This document shows, one piece after another, positions 46,901 to 59,787 of a DNA stretch of 64,000 nt. Both the position numbers and the translations under genes were made by a program. A model generated the notes under the pieces. That model made no database searches and was not told the DNA's origin. It saw only the letters and a program-made list of their open reading frames with translations. The stretch lies in the NCBI RefSeq assembly GCF_014529535.1, contig NC_050735.1, forward strand, positions 9,001,739 to 9,065,738. The letters run 5' to 3'. The DNA is from Bradysia coprophila. Lineage: Eukaryota; Arthropoda; Insecta; Diptera; Sciaridae. The first letter of the stretch is position 1, and every line of letters starts with the position of its first letter.

Positions 46901-49900
46901 TGAAATTCATATAATTCCATTATCTCATAATTTTAACTAAATTGTAACGATTGTTATACTCATGCATATATGAGTAACGATATATTTCTACCCAGAAATG
47001 ACGACGTGTTCTAAATCCCTCGTCATAACATTTCCATCAATTCTGTAGATTTTCAACGAAAGAAAAAGACAACCTTCCACAATCTTCCAGCCATCCGCTC
47101 TATTTCTAATCTCAAGTAATAACAGTTCATAGTATTCGTATAATTTCCCATTCCTGTGCTAAACAGACACCATGCATTTTGATGGTGCTGAGTACTGAAA
47201 GAGCTTTGAATATCGTGGAAAATCGTATATCTAACACAGAAATTGTTTCAATTTCAACAAAGTTGTAACATCGCATATCCATCCGCACACTGTAGATACA
47301 TAACATTTATATAACTTAGCCAATTCGGGGAAACTTGTATATACATTTCAAATTCAAAAACATACAAAGACACTGTTCAATGTATAACATGAATTGGGTA
47401 ACTGAAAAACTTTTCCAAACAGACAAAATTGAGATAATCTATTTGTACTGTGTATTGTAATTGAAGAAAATCTACATGAAGACAATAACTAATGAGCACA
47501 ATTAAGTGAGTTTAATGTAATTTCTGGAGAGTTTAGAAATTCTTCGATTTAAATGGCTCGCATTTACGATACAGATAATTTATTATGTAACTTATATCCG
47601 TTTTGCATTTCATTCGGGAAATAGCGAGTGGAATGGGACGGAATCGGAATACCGTGGAAACGAGAAAAATATTGTCTTGTTTACGGGATGTGTTTAATTT
47701 TCTGTGACAAAAACCATTTCGGATGCGACAATATGGTTGTAAATCTCTTGTAAACAACCTCGTATTACTCATGGATTCGACTTCAGCATTAAGTTTGATC
47801 TAACTGAAATAGAATATTCCACAAATTCTGGGAAATGTAATGGATGGATTAGGTGAGGACAAAGATGAATTTTAGATGATTCCTTCGATGAAACCGGCAG
47901 CATCAAATTACGGTTCACCGGTTGACAAAACTCACGCTCAGATAAATATTTGCCTACATAAATATCAATTTTCCTTCTTTTGTGTCTCACTGCAAATAGA
48001 GGTGACCGATGACCTGTGTATATTTCTGGGGTATGGTCTAGCAAGTTTGTGAGAGCGTTAGAGTTAATCTAAATGACTACATGACACCGTAATTCAAACT
48101 TAAGTCTGGTGCCTCAGGTAACATTACATAAACTTTGCTAGTTAGTTTTACCTTCAACTACGAAACAATACAGTAAAGGAGATAGATTTTAGTTTTCCAG
48201 ACACCTTTTCATAAGGATGACTTCAGATAGTCTGTTCGTCAAAGGAGGATTTCATTTCGGAGGAAGATTCTATCCTTCACTGTTGGTTAAATTACATAAC
48301 AATGCAGCCGTACAAACATGTGCAATATCGCTAGTGCTACACTAACAGTTAAATATTTTGAAACAACACTGCCCCAGCCCCTTTCCATTTAAAATATCTT
48401 CCCTTGAAATCGTGTTGCGGGAACGGTCTAAAAACCTATTAAACCATCCGTTTTAAGGTGGATGCTTGTATTGTGTGCAATTTGTTTATAAACTTTCAAT
48501 TACTGCACGGACATCTTCACGTCGACTTGCTGAAACATTCACAGTCAAGACAATGCCAAAGACAATACTACTTCATAGTTGGGTTCAGGCAGCTGCCCAA
48601 AACTCACCGATCTTATAAAATCTTTTTGATCGATTCCTCTATTCCTCTTGATAAGGCTGAAAAGGAATCCTGTACTTCAATAGTTGTAACAAACACTTCG
48701 CTACATAAGACGACATTGCACAGAGTTCATCAATGGTTTTTTTGTAGTCACTGTCGTTAACAGTTGTAACATCCGTCAGTAAAACGTTCTTTTAGGTCCA
48801 ACAAGGAATGGGTGAGTTTATATTACAAGAACTCAACTCTCGACATAGTTATCGAAACTATCAATTTCGGCGAAAGGTGTAGGTTGAGAGTGGTTAAATT
48901 TTCATGGCTCATACAAATAGTTACTACATCTTCACATAAGTTGCATAGTTATAGAGCCAACAACAACGGTCAACGTCGCTAATATGAGAAGCTGCTAACA
49001 GAACATAAAACGATTTGAGTCGAAGAAGATGGAATCGAAGAAGAGTCAATTTTTCCTTTGACTTGCGGTCATCGTTACTGAGAATATATAATTGATAGTA
49101 GACTCTACCTACATGCAATTAATTATTACATGTGGTCAATGTTTAGGGTGTACTAAACAGCCTCCAAACACTCAACGGTTGTACGAGGCGAGGAATTCAA
49201 ATTAACAAAAACAGCTGCACAAACATTCACACTCGGATATATACTCGCGAAGGCGTACATACAATCATGACTCACTTACTTACTTAACCGATGTTGTAAA
49301 ATTATTGTGCGCAAACGATTTAGCGTATGTGACTGTTTTGTGTTTGTCATGATGTGTGCTGTATACAATCAGTAAGGAAATACATTTTAAGCAGCACTTG
49401 CACAAAGTTACTGAAGAAACAGCCTTTCATTCAATATACTAATTGTAACGATAGCGAGATACTTATTTCTCAAAAAGCGAATTTAAACCTGATTCAATTC
49501 GTTCACTATTCACTGCCAGCAATAAGACTCAACTTCGGGTGCTATGTGTACAGACGTTGTATGCTCATCGTGTATGGTGAATGGTGTCGTGAAGTGTGAC
49601 AAAGTGCAGCTTGATTTTTGCCCGAAATTCAATCGTATCCAGATATATAAAATGTGCGACGAATGCTTGCGGAAACAACGACGAAATTAAGCCATAACAA
49701 GGGATTGCCAGCAAGTTATAATTGAAAAACTGTAATGTTAATAAACTACATTAAACGCTAGGTATTTCTTTCTTTTCTAGTATACACACCAGCTGACATA
49801 AGAATGTCGTTATCTTTTCGCTATTGTTTTGTAAAGGTCATAGATAAAACAGCCGAGTGATATGAACTCGTTACTACTATTTCGATTGACACAACAACAA

Positions 49901-50065
49901 AGAGTGTTAAAAGAGCGAAAAAACAGGGGAAACAACCAGTTCATTTAACTGAGGTCGATGATCGGTGATACGTCAAAATTTCTACTCTCTTTCACTCTGT
50001 AGTCTCCAGTTAAATGTTTATTTCACCTACACTTTCCCTTAGTGCTTCTGCTAATTAACGAACAC
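43968..50065. other. Long stretch without recognised genes
   Basis: AT-rich, with many short frames but none carrying a domain, conserved-looking motif or credible splice pattern. The frames at 45289-45570, 47769-48044 and 48458-48760 were examined and not accepted. It may be intergenic or intronic. Confidence 0.4.
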
Positions 50066-50213
50066 CAACGCACTTCAAGCAAAAGTTGTACTCTAAATAA
50101 GGTACTGAAACTTGACAATTTTACACTGTAAAAAGAGTGGGGATAAAATTTCATACAAAATAGTACTCTATTTGTCATGTATCAATCGAAGTACTTTTGC
50201 TTGAAGTGCGTTG
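50066..50213. mobile_element. 148-bp foldback, ACGCACTTCAAGC family
   Basis: The ends CAACGCACTTCAAGCAAAAG and CTTTTGCTTGAAGTGCGTTG are exact inverses, followed inward by GTACTCTAAATA and TACTCTATTTG words. A diverged copy is at 16738-16856. Non-coding. Confidence 0.8.
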
Positions 50214-50984
50214 CGAATACTGAAAATTGTATTGCAGACATGTCATACAAATTAATTGCATCACCACTCTCTCATGGACTTCCGTACTAAAATTTATGTG
50301 AATTTCTAATCTAGGAGAAAACTGTGAACAAATGATCTATAAGATTTCATTCAGAGGCAGACTAAAACATTTAAGGATATAGCTAATGCACCAATGCGGC
50401 ATCTCACGGCGACTCCTGTCTAATTTAATGTAAATGGCAATTCGTACTAAAAACTACTCTATTTGACAACAAAAAATCTCTATTACCCTGCTAGGTGCTT
50501 TGTTTCTATTCAAAATTGCGACTACTGCATCTGTCAATGAAAACTAGGACCAAAACACGTTTTCAATGCCTCGTTTGTTTTCAGCATAAGCAACGTCAAC
50601 ACAGGTTTCCTGCTTCTGGGGGTGTCGAACCTGTTAGGAAATCTACTTACTTCATCGAAAACACTTTAATTGTCAAGGCTGTGCCCTGAACAAGAGGCAA
50701 CCATCTCATTTATTTCTCTCTAAGACACAATCGTGACTAGCCTTAATCTTATTCTTTATTCATCAAATAACCTCTTTACAACAAAATAACAATTTTCTGA
50801 GATTCAGCCTTTACAGCAGCTAAATAAATGTCTAAGTGAAAAACCGAGTAGCTAGATGCTCTTTAGGACGTGGAGGGAAAACGATGGGAAAACCTCCATT
50901 TGAAATTTGAAATCCAAACTAAAACTAATATCACAGCACCGACCGATGAGGTATCCAAGCACAAAACGTTCTCCACCGCAATGG

Positions 50985-51837
50985 ACACTGGTCAACCATT
51001 GCAATCGCTCCTAAGAGCAAAAACAAGCTCAACTTCGCGCAAGTTCCCTGATGAGTGGAAACTCAGATAGCACACATCTCTGTTCAAATCTATTGGCTGT
51101 CTCTTTCATAAATGACGCGATTGTCGGGTAATGAGTCCATTGATGCAGAATATTCGTTGGGAACCGCCATGGTAGTCCGTTGATGACTTTTAGCGTCTTG
51201 TTTTGGATGGTTTGAAGCCTTTTAATATGTGAAGCAGCTGTTTGTTACCACACGGGGCAGCCGTAGGTCATGATGGGTCGGATGACTGACTTGTACAAAA
51301 TATCTTTGCTTTTGACCGACAACTTTGATTTTCTGCAGAGCAGAGGATATAAACTTCTGAACTAATTAACCTTTTCATCAATATCAACACCCAAGTACGA
51401 AACCGACTTTGAGAACGTAATCACTTCTCCGTTGAAAAGAAGTGGTGACTTAGGTTTACGTTTTGGCGATTTATTGAACGGGAATATTATCGCTTGGGTC
51501 TTGGCCGCGTTCATTTGCAATTTCTATTTCTTCAAATATCTGTTACAAGACTGAAGTCCTTTCTGGAGCCGATTGATGACTGTTTTGACTGTTTTCCAGA
51601 AACCAAGAGTCCAGTGTCATCCGCATAATATGCCATCTCGCTGTTTTTAAGCTTTTTGTAATCCGAAACGAACAACGTGTACAGAAGTGGCGAAAGTGAA
51701 CTACCTTGGGGGAGGCCCGCCGGCATATTCTTGAAGTCGGAGATTGAACCATTGATTGCCACTGCAAACTTTCTATCCGAAATAAACGATTTGATAAGTT
51801 TCAGAATGTAGACCGGGAAGCCGAACTTGCTCAATTT
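50985..51837 (-). pseudogene. 5'-truncated Jockey-like LINE fragment
   Basis: On the minus strand, 51834 downward reads KLIKSFISDRKFAVAINGSI, then AGLPQGSSLSPLLYTLFVSD and the catalytic AYYADDT of a reverse transcriptase. After a frame change near 51540 it continues as MNAAKTQAIIFPFN, GEVITFSKSVSYLGVDID and, at the end, FEQRCVLSEFPLIRELA. These are the usual order and tail of Jockey-clade polymerases. It lacks the endonuclease and the first RT motifs and has interrupted frames, so it cannot be active. Confidence 0.8.
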
Positions 51838-51852
51838 GTAAATCGTGACTAG

Positions 51853-51890
51853 CCAAAGGCTCTCTACCTTTGGACCTAGAGAGCCTTTGG
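51853..51890. repeat. 13-bp-arm hairpin abutting the LINE 5' end
   Basis: CCAAAGGCTCTCT and AGAGAGCCTTTGG are exact inverses with a 12-bp loop, and CTAG words lie just outside. It sits about 15 bp beyond the truncated 5' end of the Jockey-like fragment. Confidence 0.65.
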
Positions 51891-51895
51891 ACTAG

Positions 51896-54732
51896 CTCAT
51901 GCAATTCTCGACACTCATCTTGTTACAAACGTAAAGGACCTCTGTGTTTCGTATTACCCTACCAATGGATATTTGCTATCATCCAAGAATACGAACCACA
52001 ACAAGAAAACATTTATGCAAACGATGAAGAATGAAAACACGTTAGCATGGTAATACCGACCAGTACAGTATGCAAACATGATGGCATAGTTACATCTTCT
52101 GTAATTTTGTATCAATATAGGTTGAAATGATCAATTGTACAATGACCCAGTAATATGAAGCACACCCCTAAATCCCCATCTCATGCCCATGCATAACAAT
52201 GTACTCTCAACGACAACCACAACAAATAAATTATTTATTTATTTAAGGATGGTTGCTCTCTCACAATAAAACTCTATTTTAATTTCAACGGAAAAAAGCT
52301 TTTCAAATAATCAGCTTTGTTTTTCTGAACAACAAAAACATCCTAATTAAACGGGATTTACTATTTATCTTTTATGGATTATTCTCGATTGTTCGTGCAG
52401 TCCACATGAAGCCGAAATAAAATGCAACTTTTACTGCTTTTGCAACCGAAATAAATACATAATTGAAAACTAGCTTACCAACTCTAAATATTTATTGTTG
52501 ATTTTACGTAATACGTATCTCCGAAAGTTACAATTCGTGCTGTAGCAGGAGGTGGGTGCTATTAGAGATTCGTCTGTTGGAAAGCGAATTGCTGTGCGAT
52601 TTTCCAAGCGATTACTTGCAGTTTTTCGAAAAGAATCGAAAATATGTTAATATCATTTTAACGACTTTGAGTTCAATAATTTTACACAGCATAACGTGAC
52701 TGTTTCGTTGCGGTGTATATATATACACATGTACAGTTGTGTATACGGGAATGGAGTTTCTATGCTAAAATTGTGATGATTTTGAAAATTGTTTTGCTTT
52801 CAGTTTTATTTCTCTTGAAGATGATTTTAATTTAGAAACAATTTGTTGTAAGTATCTCAAATTGTTACACTCGAATATGAAGAGCAAATACACTTTTGTT
52901 ACATTAGTGGTTTCCCAGACAACCGAAGCGAAAATGATTATTCCGCAGTATACGATGATGATATGTATGATATTGCAAATTTTATCGCAATATATTCATA
53001 TTGGCATACGGATAAACTTTTATATTAATCGGCAAAATGTTTGCAACTATTATATGAACTTCATACGAAATGAATATTATTTCCGTGTAGTGTACCGACG
53101 CGTTCGTCTTTGATGAAAGCGTCTAGTCACTCATTGGAACTTCTGTTTCAGACGTATAATGTTTTATTTGCTATTATATCAAACATGGAACCGTCAAACA
53201 AATAATATTAATTACTTACAAGGCTTACTTCGCAGGATTCCTAAACCAATAAATGCCACATAAAACCTTCATTATATCAGACGTGAGAGTTATATCAAAA
53301 CAGCAATATTATGTGTTCGTTTTGCCTTGCCGTGTTCGTACTCACATTCATACATTTTTCAAGACTTTAATAAATGCATTGAGAGTAGACAAGGAGGCAA
53401 ACAAACTAGGAATATTGGTGTGACAAAAACTACAAGTTTTAGTGTCATACTTGTCAAAATAAGGTAATATTTAGACTGCGTCAAAACTAAGTTTGTTTAC
53501 TAGATAGAGTATTGAAGTAACTCGGTCGTCAAAAAATGAAAAGTGACGTTTTCGTGTTGTTATTGACCTCGGCAACCGTGGACAAAAAAAACACACAAAA
53601 ACTCTTCCAGAGCTGCGGGAATCGACCTTTTAGACCATTACTTCAGTGTTTTCGTAATTTATTGTAATTCCTTCAATTTGAAGTGTTTATGCAGCTGAGT
53701 GAAAGATATTTTGGATGTAGTGCTCCTCTTCCATCAAAATGAAAGTGTGGTAATAAAAGACTATTCTTATACCAGAGCTATATTTGAATGTCTGTAGACT
53801 TTCACTGACTTAATTAGAACCAGCTAAGCACGCTTACATATTTTCGTAACGCTTCCCTTAGCACATAACTTTGTAAAATAATACAAATTTCACCATACTT
53901 TCGATTTAGCTTTCACATTTCCTGTCTCGAGCCATCATTCACAAAAATCTGAATATTTTCGACATATTTGTCATTTTCAGCGCTTTTTTGCAAATATTTT
54001 CCTTCACTTATTTCAAGTTTTATCCTACTGCCATGAGCTCGTCGAGACCTTTCTAAAGACAAGGGAACGAGATTGGATATTTCGTATCCAGATGAGTAAA
54101 AGTGTCCGAATGCTTTAGGCTTAGGTAGTTTTACTCATCGTGATACGAAATATCAAATTCCTTCACGAGTGTAGTATGACGTTTTTCTTTACGAAGGAGA
54201 GACAGACTTTCACCAGACTTTTTTTGAAAATTTTATACAAAAATTCAAATTAATCAATTATATAACCAACTGACAGTGATCGTGAACATTAAAAAGTGAA
54301 AAAGGAGACAAGGACAATGAGCTTTTTCAAAGCCATAATGAAAATAGTTAAATTTCGCTTGGACATCCGGTTTTGAGGAAATTACAACCAATTGAAAAAT
54401 CGAACAATTTTCGCAACAATTTTCACGAAAATTTGTTCGGACGCGACAACCTCCCACATACGAATTTTATATTTTTGGGTGGTGAGGACTTAGTTACACT
54501 TGAAAATAGTTTCATTTCGCTTACCAGTTATGCAACAAAATTACAACGATATAAAAATTGAATTTCTGATGATGGGTTGTGTCTGTGGTCGTACCTTAAA
54601 AAGCCACTTTCCCACTTTTAACACTTTTGGCAGCTCATATGTTTTTCTACTTGTTCTTAACTTTTTGTTGCGAACGTTCTGATTCAATCACGTAACGCGG
54701 TCTGGCATGTAACTTAGTGTATAGCAACCAGA
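51896..54732. other. No gene recognised
   Basis: AT-rich. Near 53468-53515 the words GCGTCAAAACTAAGTTTGTTTACTAG are shared with 57115-57150, pointing to a weak dispersed repeat. No coding region is supported. Confidence 0.4.
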
Positions 54733-54905
54733 GACTATTTCTGGAAAAACATTTTCAAATATTTTTCGTAGATTTTCCCACATTTTCCTCGAATTTTCTT
54801 ACATGTTTCCACATTTTCCGAAAAATATTTTGAGGTAAAATTAAGGAAAATTTAGGAAAATGTGAGAAAATCTAGGACAATGTTTTTCCAAAAATAGTCC
54901 ATGAT
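54733..54905. repeat. 173-bp foldback element
   Basis: GACTATTTCTGGAAAAACATT on the left pairs with AATGTTTTTCCAAAAATAGTC on the right. The interior arms GATTTTCCCACATTTTCC and GGAAAATGTGAGAAAATC also pair. Similar TTTTCCC ends occur at 36311-36513 and 62880-62970. Confidence 0.7.
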
Positions 54906-55879
54906 ATCAGCCCACCAAGTAATATATTTTCGCTTAATTTCCAGGCACCGTTGATTCATATATATTCGAATTGTTTCGCATGTTGGCTGACAGAAACTTT
55001 ATAAGCAATATTCCAAAAATTGGATCCCTATCCCGAATCGGCTTGGAACTTTGAAACGTACTAGGTAAATGTAATGGAAGCGAGATAATTTTTTTTTAAA
55101 TAAAAAATGGAACGCTGGTAAAACGCAATATATTACGAGAACAATTTTCAACTAAAAACCGAAATAAATTATTCATTTTTCGAAGGGAAATGGAATCCGA
55201 TTAGAATACTTTTTTTTGCCATACCCGAGACACTTATACATATGATGACGGTTATACGGTTCTATCGCTTATCTTTCTGTGCGGTGAGCATTTTTCGTCG
55301 CTACATTCCATACACACAAAAAAGTTACATCCTTATAATGATGGGAAATGGTTTTAAACGTGTAAATTGATTTTTTTTTCTCTCTTTCGTTTATAATAAA
55401 TTTTGTTAAAATGAACAGTTTATATTTTTTCGCAAAATAGGAAAAACTTTTGAAAAGTTAAGCGTTGATGGTGAGAAACTTACACAATGTTGATTGAAAT
55501 TGAAAATCTCTTAAATCTATTTGAACCATTTTTTATTGCAATAATGAGTTTTGATTTTTTTTATTGGAATTTATTTAAAGATTGTCAGTGGATGAAATTC
55601 GAAAACTTTTTTTTAACTAAAATTGGAAATTTTCTTTGATTTACATTTGGTATTTTATGATTTAACTGTCAAAGCATTTATATTTACTGCATTGCCCAAG
55701 TAAAAATCCCATAATTTTGTACCACCCTATGAAAATTGTCATACAACAGATTACCGCAGAACACTGTAAAATGTATAATTACCTTGACTGAAAGTCAGGG
55801 TCTTATGACAAAAAATAACCTTAATTGTACGTAAAACTAAGTTCACAAGTAAGTACATTGGCAAAAACGTTAAATACAG

Positions 55880-56300
55880 AAAACGTCCGTACACTTGTTA
55901 TCGCGTTAACTCGAATAATTCTTAACCGATTTCCAAAGTTTTGGTTTTAATCGACGGAGAATGGAAATATTGAGGTTAAGTTCGAAGATGGGCAATATTG
56001 CTGTAATGAGATGGGAGTAATTCTCACCCGAAGTTTTTTCCTTGTTACTGCGACAAGTTTCCTAATTCTTATCAGATTTTCAAATTTTTGGTTTTAATCG
56101 ACGATGATTGAAATTCTAGAGATTGTGCTCGTAGATGGATAATGTTAGAACAACGAGATGGAAGAACTTCCCAAAAGAGTATTTGTTTGTTGTCTTTATA
56201 ACGCGATGACTCGAGTAGGTCGCAGATGCTTCCAAAGTCGCAAATGTGAAAATATTGTCTTCTACCTTCATTGGGTCTAAGTTCAGAAAAGTGAGTTTTG
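55880..56300. repeat. Degenerate tandem repeat, roughly 150-bp period
   Basis: The phrase ATTCTTA-CGATTTCCAAAGTT-TTGGTTTTAATCGACG recurs at about 55915 and 56065, followed each time by a GATGG-AATATTG or GATGG-AATGTT word. A weaker third unit begins near 56205. Some words (TTAAGTTCGAAGATG) also occur in the 7725-8818 repeat. Confidence 0.55.
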
Positions 56301-57247
56301 AAAGTAAGTTTAAGCATGGATTTACGTGACATTAAATGGTTTTTGGTGGTTGTTGCGACGAGTAGGTTATTTCATGTGGTTCAGTTCGAAGATTGGATTG
56401 TTATTGGACTGGTAATCTGAGATCTAAGACAATTTTTACGTGAAATTGTATTCTTAAAAGGCCAGAGCGAGGCTAGGGGCGAGGGCCGTAATTCACACGA
56501 GTTTAATTTATTCAAGAGGTAGGCAAGAAATATGGCATTTTTTCAGTGATTTTTAGTAGACTCATATTTATTAGGTGTTAAACATCGTTCGCTGAACCTT
56601 CAACTCATATCTCTATTTGTTTCTTCAGAAAATTAAATTAATTTGAGTTTTCTAAACGGCCAGTGAAAATAAAAGAGATGCACAATTAATGATGTAGCAA
56701 ATAGACCATTCTTGCATCTGACTATAATTTTGTGGTCCTGACAACACCAGCTTGTTTAAAAATGGTGAGAAAACTAAGACTGCAATAATTGTTATTGAAA
56801 AATTTAGTCATTAAAGGGACCTGACCCACCCAAGAGGTAACACCTAGTTTTGAAAAATGTTCATACAAGCGTGATGAGAATAACATCGTAAATGAGAATG
56901 CTATCGGTTGTTCATTTCTGATTTATTTTTCTATAAAATTAAATGTACATTACCGTGGAACAATTTTATAGTCAGAATGGAATTATTTATCAGTTTGCCG
57001 ATAACGTGCTAAGGTGGTAAAAATGCAACGTAGCTTTTGTATTTTACATGTAAAATTGGAAATTAGTCAACAGTGTATGATTCTGCAAACAAACGAATAA
57101 AGGTGGTATTTTGACAGCGTCAAAACGAAGTTTGTTTGGTAGAGAGGGTATTGAACAAGCCTATTGCACTCGCTCCGCTCGTAAGGGAAAGTTGAGTCTA
57201 GTGCTGAAAAAATCAACATTACATTACTTGTAACTTAACATACTCTT

Positions 57248-58235
57248 GGTGTCCCTTCCAGGACATTCTTTTGAGAAATTTTTTCTCCGATTTCTCGAAT
57301 TTCTTGAAATTTCCCAAATTTCTTGAAATTTCTTGAAATTTCCCAAATTTCTTGAAATTTCTCGATTTTCTTGAAATTTCACGATTTTTATATGAAGTTT
57401 ACGGGATGAATATTTATAATGTAAATTGCTTTTAACGTGATCGGCTTGTATTGAGAGGTAAAAAACTTCAAAAATTACACTCAAAAGGCAACGCTAATAT
57501 TTTCTTCCTAACTTGCGTTGAAATATCGCGACTTAACGGCCTATTTCCGACATCGTTTAGGAAAAATTTTGTTCCTAACTTATGCTAAAACACTATTTTA
57601 TCGAATTCGATTCCTGCACTCGCCTCCGGCTCGACCTTGACATTTCTGATTCGCTAAAAAAGCATTTTAATATAAGTTAGGAAAATAACTACAACTAATT
57701 GATAATTCTACGATCACTGTCAACGTTACGCTCTTCACACACGCTCTTCAAATACAACATAAAGTGTCCTGTTTCAACTTCCTCGGGAACTTTTCGACCC
57801 TGCTTCTAAAATTACACAATCGTAACGTGATAACTCTCCGTTAACCAATTCCCTGAACGAAACCCGTTCGAGTAGCAGCTTCAACCATATGAACAAGTAT
57901 AAACAGTTTAGATTTTAAGTGTGAAACAGCTGAAAAACAGCTGAAGCAAATTCAATTTATGCTGAAATTTCACTGCCTCTGGCTGTGACCATTTCAGAGA
58001 CTACATCAAATAATATTCATTCCTCCGTAAGGTTCACTGTCTGTTTTCAATCAAACTGGTTTCTTCAATTTCGTGAATTTTCTTGAAATTCCGTGACTTT
58101 CTCGAATTTCTCGAAAATTCTTCAACTTCATGAATTTTCTTGAAATCTCTCGTATTTCTTGAATATTCTCGATTTTCTTGAATTTTCGCGAATTTCTTGA
58201 AATCGTTTCTCAAAAGATGGCCCTGGTCCCTTCTG
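57248..58235. repeat. Possible element bounded by TTTCTTGAAATTTC minisatellites
   Basis: Bases 57290-57390 and 58075-58205 are arrays of the word TTTCTTGAAATTTC and variants. Just outside, CATTCTTTTGAGAAATTT and the inverted GATTTC-GTTTCTCAAAAGATG form imperfect terminal inverted repeats. The part between (57400-58070) is non-coding and includes an end of the CAGTCAGAGGCAGTG family at 57900-57990. Confidence 0.5.
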
Positions 58236-59081
58236 TGCCTTCAAGTGGTCGCACGCGAAATGTGCTATTGAAATACCAAGGACATCAATCTTGGATAGAT
58301 TTTGCAGAATTGTTTTATTAATTCGAGTTGTACAGACCATCATTGACAAGCAATTTGTTTAAATTGAGAAAAATATTTCTCTTGCGTCCATGTTGGGCTT
58401 TATAAGTTATATATATTCGCTTGACACAGAGCTACAGAATCGCTAAAATTGCGAAAGTATTAAAAGTAGAACATAGATACAAGTAACAAGAGCCGTTGAT
58501 AGAGGGCTGGGCATGAACACCCAATATTTTCGAGGAATTAATACACTTACAACTAATTATTTTCGATAAAATATTGTTGCGCTCGGCGCACAAGCCTAGA
58601 ACGAGGCCTAGAAAAACGCAATCAGTGAACGTTTACTGGGAGCGATAAGATTAGAAAAGTAGGTGAAAACGATGAACTGTGCCAACTATTTCATAGCTGA
58701 AATGAAAATGTTGAAATTGTCTATTGCAGAGTCTGTCTTACATGGCACCACTGATCTAAGAAAATTTTTTTGAGTATTAGGACAGCATCCTTATGAGGAA
58801 AATTATGAAAATAACTTACCTTGTCCGACAAACAGTTCCTTTGAACAACCACAGATTTTCTGATTGATTGGAGTCATATCCAAGTCACTACAAATTTTAT
58901 ACCACACGCATCCGTCGACATATTCGACAATAATTTTATTTTCAGATAGAAGATGGTTAATCGAACAACATTTTAACTGACATCATCTTCAAAAGTTATT
59001 AGATAGAATGAAATCCTAATCGTGTTATCATTTTGTGGAAAAACGAGTGCATCATGGGACAAATCGATTTATTCATTTAGT
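58236..59081. other. No gene recognised
   Basis: AT-rich sequence with no frame or repeat that I can assign. Confidence 0.4.
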
Positions 59082-59089
59082 CACTTGAC

Positions 59090-59616
59090 CGAGGGGTAAC
59101 TCACTTCTAGATTAAATGGATTAAATGGATTAAATGGATTAAATGGATTAAATGGATTAAATGGTATTAAATGGATTAAATGGATTTAATGGATTAAATG
59201 GAATAAAAATTGGATTAAATGGATTAAATAGGAAAAAAGTTCATTTTACCAAATACTGTAAAAGTCTTAAAAATTGTTGATTTTGATCGAACCACGTACT
59301 ACAACTCATACTACAATGTTAAAAAGCGAAAAAATCCACTTTTAGGAGTTTTTGGTGTAAAGTGGATTAAATGGATTAAATGGATTAAATAAATTTAATA
59401 CCATTTTTCACAAAAATTTTTTTCCTATACCTCACGAGTACTTAAACGAGCTGGGGATCGTGCAAATCTATTTTTCACAATTACTTTACAAATTTTTCAG
59501 GTCGGTAGCCTAATTATTTCGGTAAAACTAAACAAATTTTTTTGGATTAAATGGTTTAAATGGATTAAATGGATTTAATGGATTTAATGGATTAAATGGA
59601 AGTGCGTCACCCCTCG
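59090..59616. mobile_element. 527-bp TIR element carrying a 9-bp satellite, perfect 8-bp target duplication
   Basis: The left end is CGAGGGGTAACTCACTT and the right end is AAGTGCGTCACCCCTCG, inverted with two mismatches. The 8 bp CACTTGAC flank both sides (59082-59089 and 59617-59624). Directly inside each end are head-to-tail copies of ATTAAATGG (59113-59230, 59361-59390 and 59544-59600) around a single-copy middle. No open frame. The 8-bp duplication fits hAT-like transposition. Confidence 0.85.
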
Positions 59617-59787
59617 CACTTGACGGTTTTTGTTAATGAAACAATTTCGATTAAATCGATTTATTACGATATTTAACTGATAAGTCAAAAGTTAAACCCC
59701 TTACCACGCAAAATAAATTATCTTGTTGTGAGGTATAATATTTAATTATTTTCTTTGCAGTATATCGCTTAGGTTCAACGAGTAACC

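Noticed and set aside
48458-48760. 100-codon plus-strand frame
   Set aside because: No motif, no splice context; length is within chance expectation for the number of frames examined.
59113-59600. ATTAAATGG array as a CRISPR-like or regulatory array
   Set aside because: The copies are contiguous with no unique spacers, and the array lies in a TIR element of an animal genome.
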